DNA of 7,725 nucleotides, from assembly GCF_937967675.1 (NCBI RefSeq), contig NZ_CALBSN010000005.1, positions 1 to 7,725 of the forward strand, in the 5' to 3' direction. Source of the DNA: an uncultured Flavobacterium sp. GTDB taxonomy: Bacteria; Bacteroidota; Bacteroidia; Flavobacteriales; Flavobacteriaceae. This document shows positions 1 through 7,600 of the stretch, piece by piece; position 1 is the stretch's first letter; every line of letters begins with the position of its first letter. A program made the translations under genes and the position numbers. The notes below the pieces were generated by a model. The model searched no databases. It was not told where the DNA came from and was given only the letters and a program-made list of their open reading frames with translations.

Positions 1-2645
1 AATTTTCTGCTGACAAAGGGAATAAGGTTGCCTCTCTTGAAGTAAGTGAAGAAAAAAGAAAAGAGAAAGAGGCGCTTAAGCGTGAACTTGAAAAAGAACA
101 AGAGGCAAAACGTTTGCAGGAAGAAGAGCGTCAAAGACAAGAAATTATCAAAGCAAAAGCTGTTTTATCTGGGCCGAAAGCTATTGGTAAAATCGATTTA
201 GATCCTAAAAAACTAGAAGTTAAATCTGAAAAACCAATTTCTGAAGAGAAGCCTGTTGGAGCTATAGAAAAAGTAGTGGAAGAAAAAGTTTCAGAACCTG
301 TTAAAGCTGAAATTAAAGAAGCACCTCAAGTGATTAATAAGCCTGAAATTGTCAAATCAGTTAAAGAAGTAGAGGTTAAATCTGAAACTTCAACTGATGA
401 AGCAGTTGAGGAAAAAATCGAAACACAATATCAAAAATTGTCTGGAGCTACTTTTACAGGTCAAAAAATTGATCTATCTCAATTTGAAAAACCTAAAAAG
501 AAAAAAGAAGATTCTAAGAAAGATTTCAAAAAACCAGGAACACCTCAAGCTCAAAATGCTGGTGGTGCTAATGCGGCAAATAATAACAAAAACAAACGTA
601 AGCGTATTGTTAAACCAGGTACGCCTGGAGCTCCTGGCGCAAATAATAACGCCGGAGGACCTAAAAAAGAATTTGTTAAAGGAGGGGCAGCTGGTGGTTT
701 TAATAAAGGTAAGAAGCCAATTATTCAAAAGGTAGAGCCTTCGGAAGAAGATGTTAAAAATCAAATTAAAGAAACGCTTGAAAGACTTCAAGGAAAAGGT
801 AATAAATCAAAATCAGCTAAATATCGTAGAGATAAAAGAGATTCTCACCGTCAACGCGTTGATGATGAATTGCAAGCACAAGAAGAAGGAAGCAAAACAT
901 TAAAAGTAACAGAGTTTGTTACTGTTGGAGAAATTGCAGCTTTAATGGATGTGCCAATTACTAAGGTAATCGGAACTTGTATGTCATTAGGAATAATGGT
1001 TACCATGAACCAACGTTTAGATGCAGAAACTTTATCTATTGTGGCAGATGAATTTGGTTATGAAGTAGAATTCATAACAACAGATATTGAAGAAGCTGCA
1101 GAAGTAGTTCAAGACAATCCAGAAGATTTAGTTCATAGAGCACCAATTGTTACTGTAATGGGTCACGTTGATCACGGTAAAACCTCTTTACTAGATTACA
1201 TTCGTAAAGCAAACGTTATTGCGGGTGAATCTGGAGGAATTACACAGCACATTGGAGCATATGGAGTAATTTTAGAAAATGGCGAAAAAATCACATTCTT
1301 AGATACACCAGGTCACGAGGCGTTTACCGCAATGCGTGCACGTGGAGCTCAAGTTACCGATATTGCTATTATTGTAATTGCTGCGGATGATGATATCATG
1401 CCACAAACAAAAGAAGCAATCAGTCACGCACAAGCGGCTGGTGTTCCAATGATTTTTGCTATTAATAAAGTAGATAAGCCAGCAGCTAATCCAGAAAAAA
1501 TTAAAGAGCAATTAGCTGGAATGAATTTATTAGTTGAAGATTGGGGTGGAAAATACCAATCACACGATATTTCGGCTAAACAAGGAACAGGTGTTTCAGA
1601 ATTATTAGAAAAAGTGTTATTAGAAGCAGAAGTTTTAGAACTTACTGCAAATCCAAAAAAACCTGCGCTTGGAACAGTTGTTGAAGCTCAGTTAGATAAA
1701 GGAAAAGGATATGTTTCTACTATTTTAGTACAAGCAGGAACACTTCGTATTGGAGATTATGTGTTGGCTGGAAAAAATCATGGTAAAATTAGAGCCATGT
1801 TTGATGAAAGAGGTCACCAAATTAAAGAAGCGGGCCCATCTACTCCAGTATCAGTATTAGGTTTAGACGGTGCGCCAACAGCAGGGGATAAGTTTAATGT
1901 ATATGAAGACGAAAGAGAAGCTAAACAAATTGCTGCAAAACGTACTCAAATGCAACGCGAACAGTCTGCAAGAACTAAAAAACATACAACACTTGCTGAA
2001 CTTGGTCGACGTATTGCTCTTGGTCAGTTTAAAGAATTAAATATTATTATAAAAGGTGATGTGGATGGTTCTGTTGAAGCATTAGCTGATTCGTTTTCAA
2101 AATTATCTACTGAAGAAATTGAGATTAAAATCATTCATAAAGGAGTTGGTGCAATTACCGAATCCGATGTATTGTTAGCTTCTGCTTCTGATGCGATTAT
2201 TATTGGATTTAATGTTCGTCCACAAGGAAATGCGAAACAATTAGCTGAAAAAGAGGAAATCGATATCCGTAACTATTCAATTATTTACGATGCAATTGAT
2301 GACTTAAAAGATGCAATGGAAGGAATGTTATCTCCAGAAATGAAAGAAGAGATTACAGGCACTGCAGAAATTAGAGAATTATTTAAAGTATCTAAAGTAG
2401 GAACAATTGCTGGATGTATGGTTACTGATGGTAAGATTTTTAGAAATTCTAAGATTCGTTTAATTAGAGAAGGTGTTGTAATTTACACAGGTGAATTAGC
2501 AACTTTAAAACGTTTCAAAGATGATGTTAAAGAAGTTTCTAAAGGATATGATTGTGGTATGCAGATTAAAAATTACAACGATATTCGTGAGTATGATTTA
2601 ATTGAAGGATTCCATGAAGTGGAAGTAAAGAAAAAATTGAAATAA
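1..2645 (+). CDS. infB: Translation initiation factor IF-2, 5'-truncated by the window edge
   Basis: IF-2 is the cytoplasmic GTPase that brings fMet-tRNA to the 30S P site and promotes 50S joining. The frame is open to the left edge (first whole codon at base 3), giving 880 visible residues. The TTG at 114 is only an internal codon; from memory of flavobacterial IF-2, roughly 50-60 N-terminal residues are missing. In window numbering: a Lys/Glu-rich charged region (about 1-165), a Gly/Asn/Pro/Ala-rich disordered linker (about 177-235), the IF2_N fold (about 298-358), then the GTPase domain with G1 GHVDHGKT (387-394), G3 DTPGH (434-438), G4 NKVD (488-491) and G5 SAK (524-526). The beta-barrel domain II starts near 557 (GTVVEAQLDKGKG), domain III contains GDVDGS (from 685), and the C-terminal fMet-tRNA-binding domain covers about 775-871. 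All G motifs are intact. The gene ends at TAA 2643-2645, just before a strong terminator. rimP and nusA normally lie upstream but are not visible here. Confidence 0.98.
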   Translation, partial: FSADKGNKVASLEVSEEKRKEKEALKRELEKEQEAKRLQEEERQRQEIIKAKAVLSGPKAIGKIDLDPKKLEVKSEKPISEEKPVGAIEKVVEEKVSEPVKAEIKEAPQVINKPEIVKSVKEVEVKSETSTDEAVEEKIETQYQKLSGATFTGQKIDLSQFEKPKKKKEDSKKDFKKPGTPQAQNAGGANAANNNKNKRKRIVKPGTPGAPGANNNAGGPKKEFVKGGAAGGFNKGKKPIIQKVEPSEEDVKNQIKETLERLQGKGNKSKSAKYRRDKRDSHRQRVDDELQAQEEGSKTLKVTEFVTVGEIAALMDVPITKVIGTCMSLGIMVTMNQRLDAETLSIVADEFGYEVEFITTDIEEAAEVVQDNPEDLVHRAPIVTVMGHVDHGKTSLLDYIRKANVIAGESGGITQHIGAYGVILENGEKITFLDTPGHEAFTAMRARGAQVTDIAIIVIAADDDIMPQTKEAISHAQAAGVPMIFAINKVDKPAANPEKIKEQLAGMNLLVEDWGGKYQSHDISAKQGTGVSELLEKVLLEAEVLELTANPKKPALGTVVEAQLDKGKGYVSTILVQAGTLRIGDYVLAGKNHGKIRAMFDERGHQIKEAGPSTPVSVLGLDGAPTAGDKFNVYEDEREAKQIAAKRTQMQREQSARTKKHTTLAELGRRIALGQFKELNIIIKGDVDGSVEALADSFSKLSTEEIEIKIIHKGVGAITESDVLLASASDAIIIGFNVRPQGNAKQLAEKEEIDIRNYSIIYDAIDDLKDAMEGMLSPEMKEEITGTAEIRELFKVSKVGTIAGCMVTDGKIFRNSKIRLIREGVVIYTGELATLKRFKDDVKEVSKGYDCGMQIKNYNDIREYDLIEGFHEVEVKKKLK
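531..659 (+). repeat. Imperfect KPGTP repeat in the IF-2 linker
   Basis: Two related low-complexity modules lie in the disordered part of IF-2. Both begin KPGTP (531-545 and 612-626), continue in Gly/Ala/Asn-rich sequence, and contain an NNN run; they are separated by a basic stretch (KNKRKRIV). The DNA of the second module is locally richer in G and C than its surroundings and includes a near-palindrome (622-639). The IF-2 N-terminal region is known to vary in length and sequence between species, so this is probably repeat drift in a linker rather than a functional element. Confidence 0.5.
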
Positions 2646-2651
2646 TTTTCA

Positions 2652-2702
2652 TTCATACAATAAAAAAGGCCATTCATTGAATGGCCTTTTTTATTGTATG
2701 AA
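2652..2702. terminator. Bidirectional intrinsic terminator between convergent infB and the SPOR gene
   Basis: Bases 2652-2675 pair with 2679-2702 without a mismatch, giving a 24-bp stem with a 3-base loop (ATT). The core is GGCCATTC/GAATGGCC, flanked by A6 on the left (2662-2667) and T6 on the right (2687-2692). Read on either strand, the G/C-rich core is therefore followed by a U-tract, as expected for a Rho-independent terminator that works both ways. It begins 6 bases after the infB stop and ends 4 bases before the complement of the SPOR-gene stop (2707-2709), so it serves both transcripts. Confidence 0.95.
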
Positions 2703-2706
2703 ATTA

Positions 2707-3096
2707 TTAGTTTGAAGGTTTGATAATTAAAGCGGACGGGTATTTTTTTCTAATTTCTATCATCGCACGTTCTACCTCTATTCGTGATTTAAAATTTCCA
2801 ATCCAAACTTTATAGTTTGGGCTATTAAATATAATAGTTCCGTCTAAGTCTTTGAATTCTTTTTTAAATTCTTGTAACTTCTTTTTTGATTCTTCGCTAT
2901 TTCCATAAAAAATTTGAATTTTATAGCCTTCATTCAAGAATAAACTAGTGTTAAGTTTTCTCTTTTCTTTTAATAATTGATCAATCTTGGGATCAATAGT
3001 AGTGGTTATTTTACTGTCTTGTGCAACTGTTTTTACACAAAAAAAAGTTGATAGGATAAAGAAGTACAATAAGTTATGTTTCGATCTATTTTTCAT
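2707..3096 (-). CDS. Small secreted SPOR-domain protein
   Basis: A 129-residue protein. Residues 1-26 look like a signal peptide: basic start (MKNRSKHN), hydrophobic core (LLYFFILSTFFCV) and a likely cleavage in TVAQDS, typical of Bacteroidota. A short charged segment follows, then a SPOR domain (about 57-127) that starts YKIQIFYGNSEES and includes the characteristic YKVWIGNFKSRIEVERAMIEI segment. SPOR domains bind denuded septal peptidoglycan glycans, so an envelope or cell-wall role is inferred; no partner or enzyme domain is present. I chose the ATG at 3094-3096 because the leader is then compact; an in-frame ATG at 3117 would add seven residues (MYNNYLI) before the basic start. The gene is convergent with infB and divergent from actA, so it is probably monocistronic. 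There is no canonical lipobox at Cys20 (TFFC), so I do not call it a lipoprotein. Confidence 0.88.
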   Translation of the reverse strand: MKNRSKHNLLYFFILSTFFCVKTVAQDSKITTTIDPKIDQLLKEKRKLNTSLFLNEGYKIQIFYGNSEESKKKLQEFKKEFKDLDGTIIFNSPNYKVWIGNFKSRIEVERAMIEIRKKYPSALIIKPSN

Positions 3097-3114
3097 AATC
3101 AAATAATTATTATA

Positions 3115-3122
3115 CAAAAATA
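3115..3122 (-). promoter_or_regulatory. Candidate Bacteroidota -7 element for the SPOR gene
   Basis: The minus strand reads TATTTTTG here, matching the Bacteroidota -7 consensus TAnnTTTG. Transcription would begin about 12 bases before the ATG at 3096. A second match, TATATTTG, lies further upstream (3164-3171, minus strand) and would give a leader of about 60 bases. Neither has a clear TTG at the -33 spacing. The octamer is common by chance in A/T-rich DNA, so the choice between the two sites is open. Confidence 0.35.
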
Positions 3123-3136
3123 CAATTATAGACGAG

Positions 3137-3152
3137 AATCATGCGCTTGATT
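3137..3152. promoter_or_regulatory. Near-palindrome in the divergent intergenic region, possible operator
   Basis: The 16-base sequence AATCATGCGCTTGATT equals its own reverse complement at 14 of 16 positions; half-sites AATCA and TGATT flank a GCGC centre. It sits between the start codons of the SPOR gene and actA, and overlaps the expected -33 region of the nearer SPOR-gene promoter candidate. A dimeric regulator could bind it, but no regulator is identifiable from this sequence, and a chance palindrome cannot be excluded. Confidence 0.25.
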
Positions 3153-3220
3153 ATTATTTAGAACAAATATAAATTACATTTTAAGATAAAATTAAGGTTT
3201 TAATAATAGTTCGAATATTG

Positions 3221-3228
3221 TATTTTTG
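3221..3228 (+). promoter_or_regulatory. Candidate promoter -7 element for the act operon
   Basis: TATTTTTG matches the Bacteroidota -7 consensus TAnnTTTG. The expected -33 position, about 19 bases upstream (near 3199-3201), reads TTT rather than TTG. Initiation would fall near 3234-3236 and leave a leader of roughly 78 bases before the actA ATG at 3313. This is the best plus-strand match in the gap. Its placement upstream of the first act gene supports it, but the weak -33 limits confidence. Confidence 0.45.
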
Positions 3229-3255
3229 TCGGAGTTTTGAAAAAATAACGTGTTG

Positions 3256-3286
3256 TTTTTAGATAAGGTATATCTAAAAGTATACC
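3256..3286 (+). promoter_or_regulatory. Two mutually exclusive hairpins in the presumed actA leader
   Basis: Bases 3257-3265 (TTTTAGATA) pair perfectly with 3271-3279 (TATCTAAAA) around the 5-base loop AGGTA; a T-G wobble at 3256/3280 can extend the stem. Alternatively GGTATA (3267-3272) pairs with TATACC (3281-3286), extendable by a T-G wobble. The two pairings share bases and cannot form together. Both are A/T-rich and weak, and neither is followed by a T-run, so this is not a terminator. It could be an mRNA-stability or control element, or chance in an A/T-rich leader. Confidence 0.3.
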
Positions 3287-3312
3287 AAATTAAGTCGATA
3301 ATCATTTTAAAT

Positions 3313-4590
3313 ATGAAAAAGGTGGGTAACCATAAATCGTTTTCAAAGATTTTCTTCAGTGTAGCATTCGTGCTAGTAACTTCTTTATCTGCATTCTCTC
3401 AGGATGCAGCAAAGGGTAAAGAATTATTTAATACCAATTGTGCAGCATGTCATAAATTAGACGCAAAAGCTACGGGTCCAGCACTTCGTGGAGTTGAGGC
3501 TAAGTATGATAAAGAATGGTTGTATAAGTGGGTAAAGAATAGTGGGGAATTAATCAAGTCAGGAGATGCGCAAGCTGTAAAAGTTTTTGAAGAGAACAAC
3601 AAAGTTCCAATGACAGCATTTCCACAATTGTCAAATGAGGATATTGACAATATTATAGCTTACACTTCTGAGCCTGCTCCTGCTGCACCTACTGCGGTTC
3701 CTGGTGCTGCCCCAGTTGCTGGTGATGCTACTGCGGCTGATTCAGGTGTTTCTAATAATGTTATATTAGGAGTGCTTTCATTAGTGATGATGATGTTAGT
3801 TGTAATGTTGTTCTTGGTGAACAATATGTTGACTAAAATCGCTGGTGCTAAAGGGTTAGAGGTGGCTCAAAAAGATCGTTCAATTATGAATATCTTTAAA
3901 GCGTATGCAAAAAATCAGTTCTTAGTGTTGGTTTCTGCAATCTTGTTATTGTTGGTTTCTGCTTATTTTGCATACGGATGGATGATGCAGATTGGTGTAG
4001 ATCAAGGATATGAGCCAGTGCAACCAATTCATTATTCACACAGAATTCACGCTGGTGATAACGGAATTGATTGTAAATACTGTCACTCTGCGGCAAGAGT
4101 TAGTAAGCATTCTAATATCCCTTCGTTAAATGTTTGTATGAACTGTCACAAAAACATCAGTGAAGTAGCTGAAACTACAGCAACTGAAGAGCATTCAAAA
4201 GCATTTTACGATGGTGAAATTGCTAAATTATATGATGCTGTAGGATGGGATAAGTCATTACAAAAATACACAGGAAAAACTAAACCAGTTAAATGGGTTA
4301 GAATTCATAATTTACCAGATCACGTTTATTTCAATCACTCACAACACGTAACTGTTGCTGGTGTTGAGTGTCAAACTTGTCACGGCCCTGTTCAGGAAAT
4401 GGAAATCATGAAACAACATGCTCCGTTAACAATGGGATGGTGTATCAACTGTCACAGAGAAACAAATGTGAAAGTAGAAGATAATGCTTACTACAAGAAA
4501 ATTCATGAAGAACTTTCTAAAAAATACGGAGTATCTCAGTTAACTGCGGCTCAAATGGGAGGTTTAGAATGTGGTAAATGTCACTATTAA
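3313..4590 (+). CDS. actA: Alternative complex III subunit ActA, six-haem cytochrome c
   Basis: ActA is the multihaem cytochrome subunit of alternative complex III, passing electrons from the ActB iron-sulfur chain toward a cytochrome or oxidase on the periplasmic side. The 425-residue protein begins with a signal peptide (about 1-30, ending SLSAFSQ). A class I monohaem domain follows, with CAACH at 43-47 and a likely axial Met100 (VPMTAF). After a Pro/Ala-rich linker come two membrane helices (about 150-170 and 203-223) joined by a basic, probably cytoplasmic loop. The C-terminal pentahaem region carries CKYCH (254), CMNCH (275), CQTCH (353), CINCH (377) and CGKCH (420), plus candidate distal His ligands in HYSHRIH (240-246) and NHSQH (341-345). 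The last haem motif lies two residues from the C-terminus. I chose ATG 3313 because it gives a normal signal peptide; a GTG at 3250 would add 21 residues ahead of it and overlap the leader hairpin. It is first in the operon, 33 bases before actB. Confidence 0.95.
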   Translation: MKKVGNHKSFSKIFFSVAFVLVTSLSAFSQDAAKGKELFNTNCAACHKLDAKATGPALRGVEAKYDKEWLYKWVKNSGELIKSGDAQAVKVFEENNKVPMTAFPQLSNEDIDNIIAYTSEPAPAAPTAVPGAAPVAGDATAADSGVSNNVILGVLSLVMMMLVVMLFLVNNMLTKIAGAKGLEVAQKDRSIMNIFKAYAKNQFLVLVSAILLLLVSAYFAYGWMMQIGVDQGYEPVQPIHYSHRIHAGDNGIDCKYCHSAARVSKHSNIPSLNVCMNCHKNISEVAETTATEEHSKAFYDGEIAKLYDAVGWDKSLQKYTGKTKPVKWVRIHNLPDHVYFNHSQHVTVAGVECQTCHGPVQEMEIMKQHAPLTMGWCINCHRETNVKVEDNAYYKKIHEELSKKYGVSQLTAAQMGGLECGKCHY

Positions 4591-4623
4591 TAAAAATAAT
4601 TTAAGAAGCTAATATACTATACA

Positions 4624-7600
4624 ATGGCATCAAACAAAAAATACTGGAAAAGTGTTGAAGAGCTAAACGAAAATAGCTCTATTGTTGAGACGCTAAGAAA
4701 CAACGAGTTTGTGGAACCAATTCCGGTTGACCAATTCTTAGGAGATAAAGAATCTTTATCTGCTTCGTCAACTACTCGTCGTGACTTTTTAAAATATGTT
4801 GGATTTAGCACAGCTGCTGCTTCATTAGCGGCTTGTGAAGGTCCTGTAGTAAAGTCAATTCCTTACGTAGTTCAACCAGAAGAAATTATTCCTGGTGTTG
4901 CTGATTATTATGCAACAACAATGGCTGATGGTTTTGATTTTGCTAATATTTTAATCAAAACTCGTGAGGGTCGTCCTATTAAAGTAGAGAACAATAATTT
5001 AGAAGGAGCAAAAACTGGAGCAAATGCAAGAGTTCATGCTTCTGTTCTTTCATTATACGATAGTTTACGTTTAAAACAACCTAAAATTGCTGGTAAAGAT
5101 GCAACTTGGGCTGACGTAAACACTAAGGTTAAAGCTAGTTTAGAAGATGCTAAAGCAAAAGGTGGAAATGTTGTAGTGTTAACAAATACTATGGCAAGTC
5201 CTTCAACTGATGCTTTAATCGCTTCTTTAGTTGCTAAATATCCAACAACTAAACATGTTGTTTATGATGCAGTTTCTGAATCAAACGCTTTAGATGCTTT
5301 TCAAGCGGTTTATGGTGTAAGAGCTTTAGCTAATTATGATTTTTCAAAAGCAGACGTTATCGTTTCTGTTGGTGCAGATTTCTTAGGAGATTGGCAAGGA
5401 GGAGGTTTTGATGCAGGATATGCTCAAGGTCGTATTCCTAAAAACGGAATGATGTCTAAACATATTCAAATTGAAGCTAACATGTCTTTAGCTGGTGCTA
5501 ATGCAGATGTTAGAATTCCAATGACAGTTGCGCAACAAAAACAAGCTTTGGCTGATTTATATTATGCTGTTGTTAATGGTGCTCAACCTAAAAATGCTCA
5601 AATTGCTAAAGCAGCTAAACAACTTAAAGATGCTAAAAACAAAGGTGTAGTTGTTACTGGTTTAGATGATGTAAATGCACAATTAGTAGTTTTAGCTATT
5701 AATAATGCGATACAATCTGCAGCTTTCAACCCTTCTGATGCTATTCTTACTAGAAAAGGTGATGCAAAAGCGGTTGCTCAATTAGTAGCAGATATGAAAG
5801 CTGGAAAAGTTCATACGTTAATTATGAACGGTGTTAATCCAGCTTACACTTTAGCTAATTCAAAAGATTTCGTTGCGGCTTTAAAATCAGTTAAACTTTC
5901 AGTTGCTTTCTCAATGAAAGAAGATGAAACTTCAACTTTGACTACAATTGCTGCTGCGGCTCCACATTATTTAGAGTCTTGGGGTGATGTTGCAATTACT
6001 AGAAGTAACTACAGCATTATGCAACCAACGATTCGTCCTTTATTCAATACAAAACAGTTCCAAGAAGCTTTATTAACTTGGACAGACAATACAGTTGCTT
6101 ATTATGATTTCTTAAAATCTTTCTCTGCTACTTCTTTAGCTGGAAAATCTTGGAATCAAGCAGTTCATGATGGTTTTGTTGCTTCTGTAGCAAGTCCATT
6201 AACTGCAGCTTCTGCTGATTATGCTTCGGCAGCTTCGGCTTTAGCTCAAGCAAAATCTTCTAATTTCGATTTAGTATTATATACTAAAGTTGGAATGGGA
6301 GATGGACAACAAGCAAACAATCCTTGGTTACAAGAATTCCCTGATCCTATTACAAGAGTATCTTGGGATAACTACGTAACTATGTCTAAAGCAGATGCTG
6401 AAGCAAACGGATTTAAAAACTGGAATGTAGCTAATGGAGGTTTAAACGGAAGTTATGCGACTATCAAAGTAGGAAATGCTACTTTAGAAAATGTACCAGT
6501 TATTATTCAACCAGGTCAAGCAAAAGGAACTTTAGGTTTAGCTTTTGGATATGGTAAAAAATTAGGATTAAAAGAAGAGATGCAAGTAGGTGTTAATGCT
6601 TACGCTTTATACGCTAACTTAAACTCGAATCAATCTGCTACTATTACTGTTGCTGATGGTGAGCATGAATTTGCTTGTGTTCAGTTACAAAAAACATTAA
6701 TGGGTAGAGGTGATATTATAAAAGAAACTACATTAGAAGTTTTCAATACTAAAGATGCTAAAGTTTGGAATCCAGTTCCAATGGTATCATTAGATCACAA
6801 ACCAACAGCTGCTACAGAAGTTGACTTATGGGATTCTTTTGACAGAAGCGTTGGACACCACTTTAACTTATCTATTGATTTAAACGCTTGTACAGGATGT
6901 GGAGCATGTGTTATTGCATGTCACGCTGAAAATAATGTGCCAGTTGTAGGTAAAGCAGAAGTTAGAAGAAGTAGAGATATGCACTGGTTGCGTATTGATA
7001 GATATTATTCTTCTAAAGAAACGTTTGCTGGTGATATTGAATTAAAAGAGTCTGCTAGTGGATTAATGAATTCTATCGATACTTTCTCAAGTATGGAAGA
7101 CCCTTCAGAAAATCCTCAAATAGCTTTCCAACCTGTAATGTGTCAGCACTGTAATCACGCTCCTTGTGAGACAGTATGTCCAGTAGCTGCAACATCGCAT
7201 GGTAGAGAAGGTCAAAACCACATGGCATACAACAGATGTGTTGGTACTCGTTACTGTGCTAACAACTGTCCATATAAAGTAAGACGTTTCAACTGGTTCT
7301 TGTATAACAAAAACAGCGAGTTTGATTATCATATGAATGATGATTTAGGTCGTATGGTTATCAACCCAGATGTAAATGTACGTTCTCGTGGAGTTATGGA
7401 GAAATGTTCTATGTGTATCCAAATGACTCAAGCAGTTAAATTAAAAGCAAAACGTGAAGGTAGAGCAGTAGGTAAGGATGAATTCCAAACAGCTTGTTCT
7501 GCAGCTTGTTCAAGTGGTGCTATGAAATTTGGAGATATCAATGATTCAGAATCAGATGTTGCTAAATTAGTAGAATCTGATAGAATGTATCATTTATTAG

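Noticed and set aside
114..116. TTG as the start of infB
   Set aside because: The frame is open back to the window edge with IF-2-like charged sequence, so this is an internal Leu codon of a truncated gene.
397..735. Second plus-strand frame inside infB
   Set aside because: An alternative-frame reading of the Lys/Glu-rich region with no domain; fully contained in a confident gene.
474..791. Minus-strand open frame opposite the IF-2 linker
   Set aside because: It lies wholly within infB, is rich in Phe and Arg as expected of an antisense reading of Lys-rich codons, and shows no recognisable domain.
3097..3117. ATG at 3117 as the SPOR-gene start
   Set aside because: It adds seven residues before a typical basic signal-peptide start and overlaps a promoter-like octamer; ATG 3096 is simpler.
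3250..3312. GTG at 3250 as the actA start
   Set aside because: It would put 21 non-conserved-looking residues before a normal signal peptide, and it lies within the predicted leader hairpin region; ATG 3313 gives the standard architecture.
7105..7332. Minus-strand open frame opposite the ActB cluster motifs
   Set aside because: Antisense shadow of strongly conserved coding sequence, with no domain or promoter of its own.
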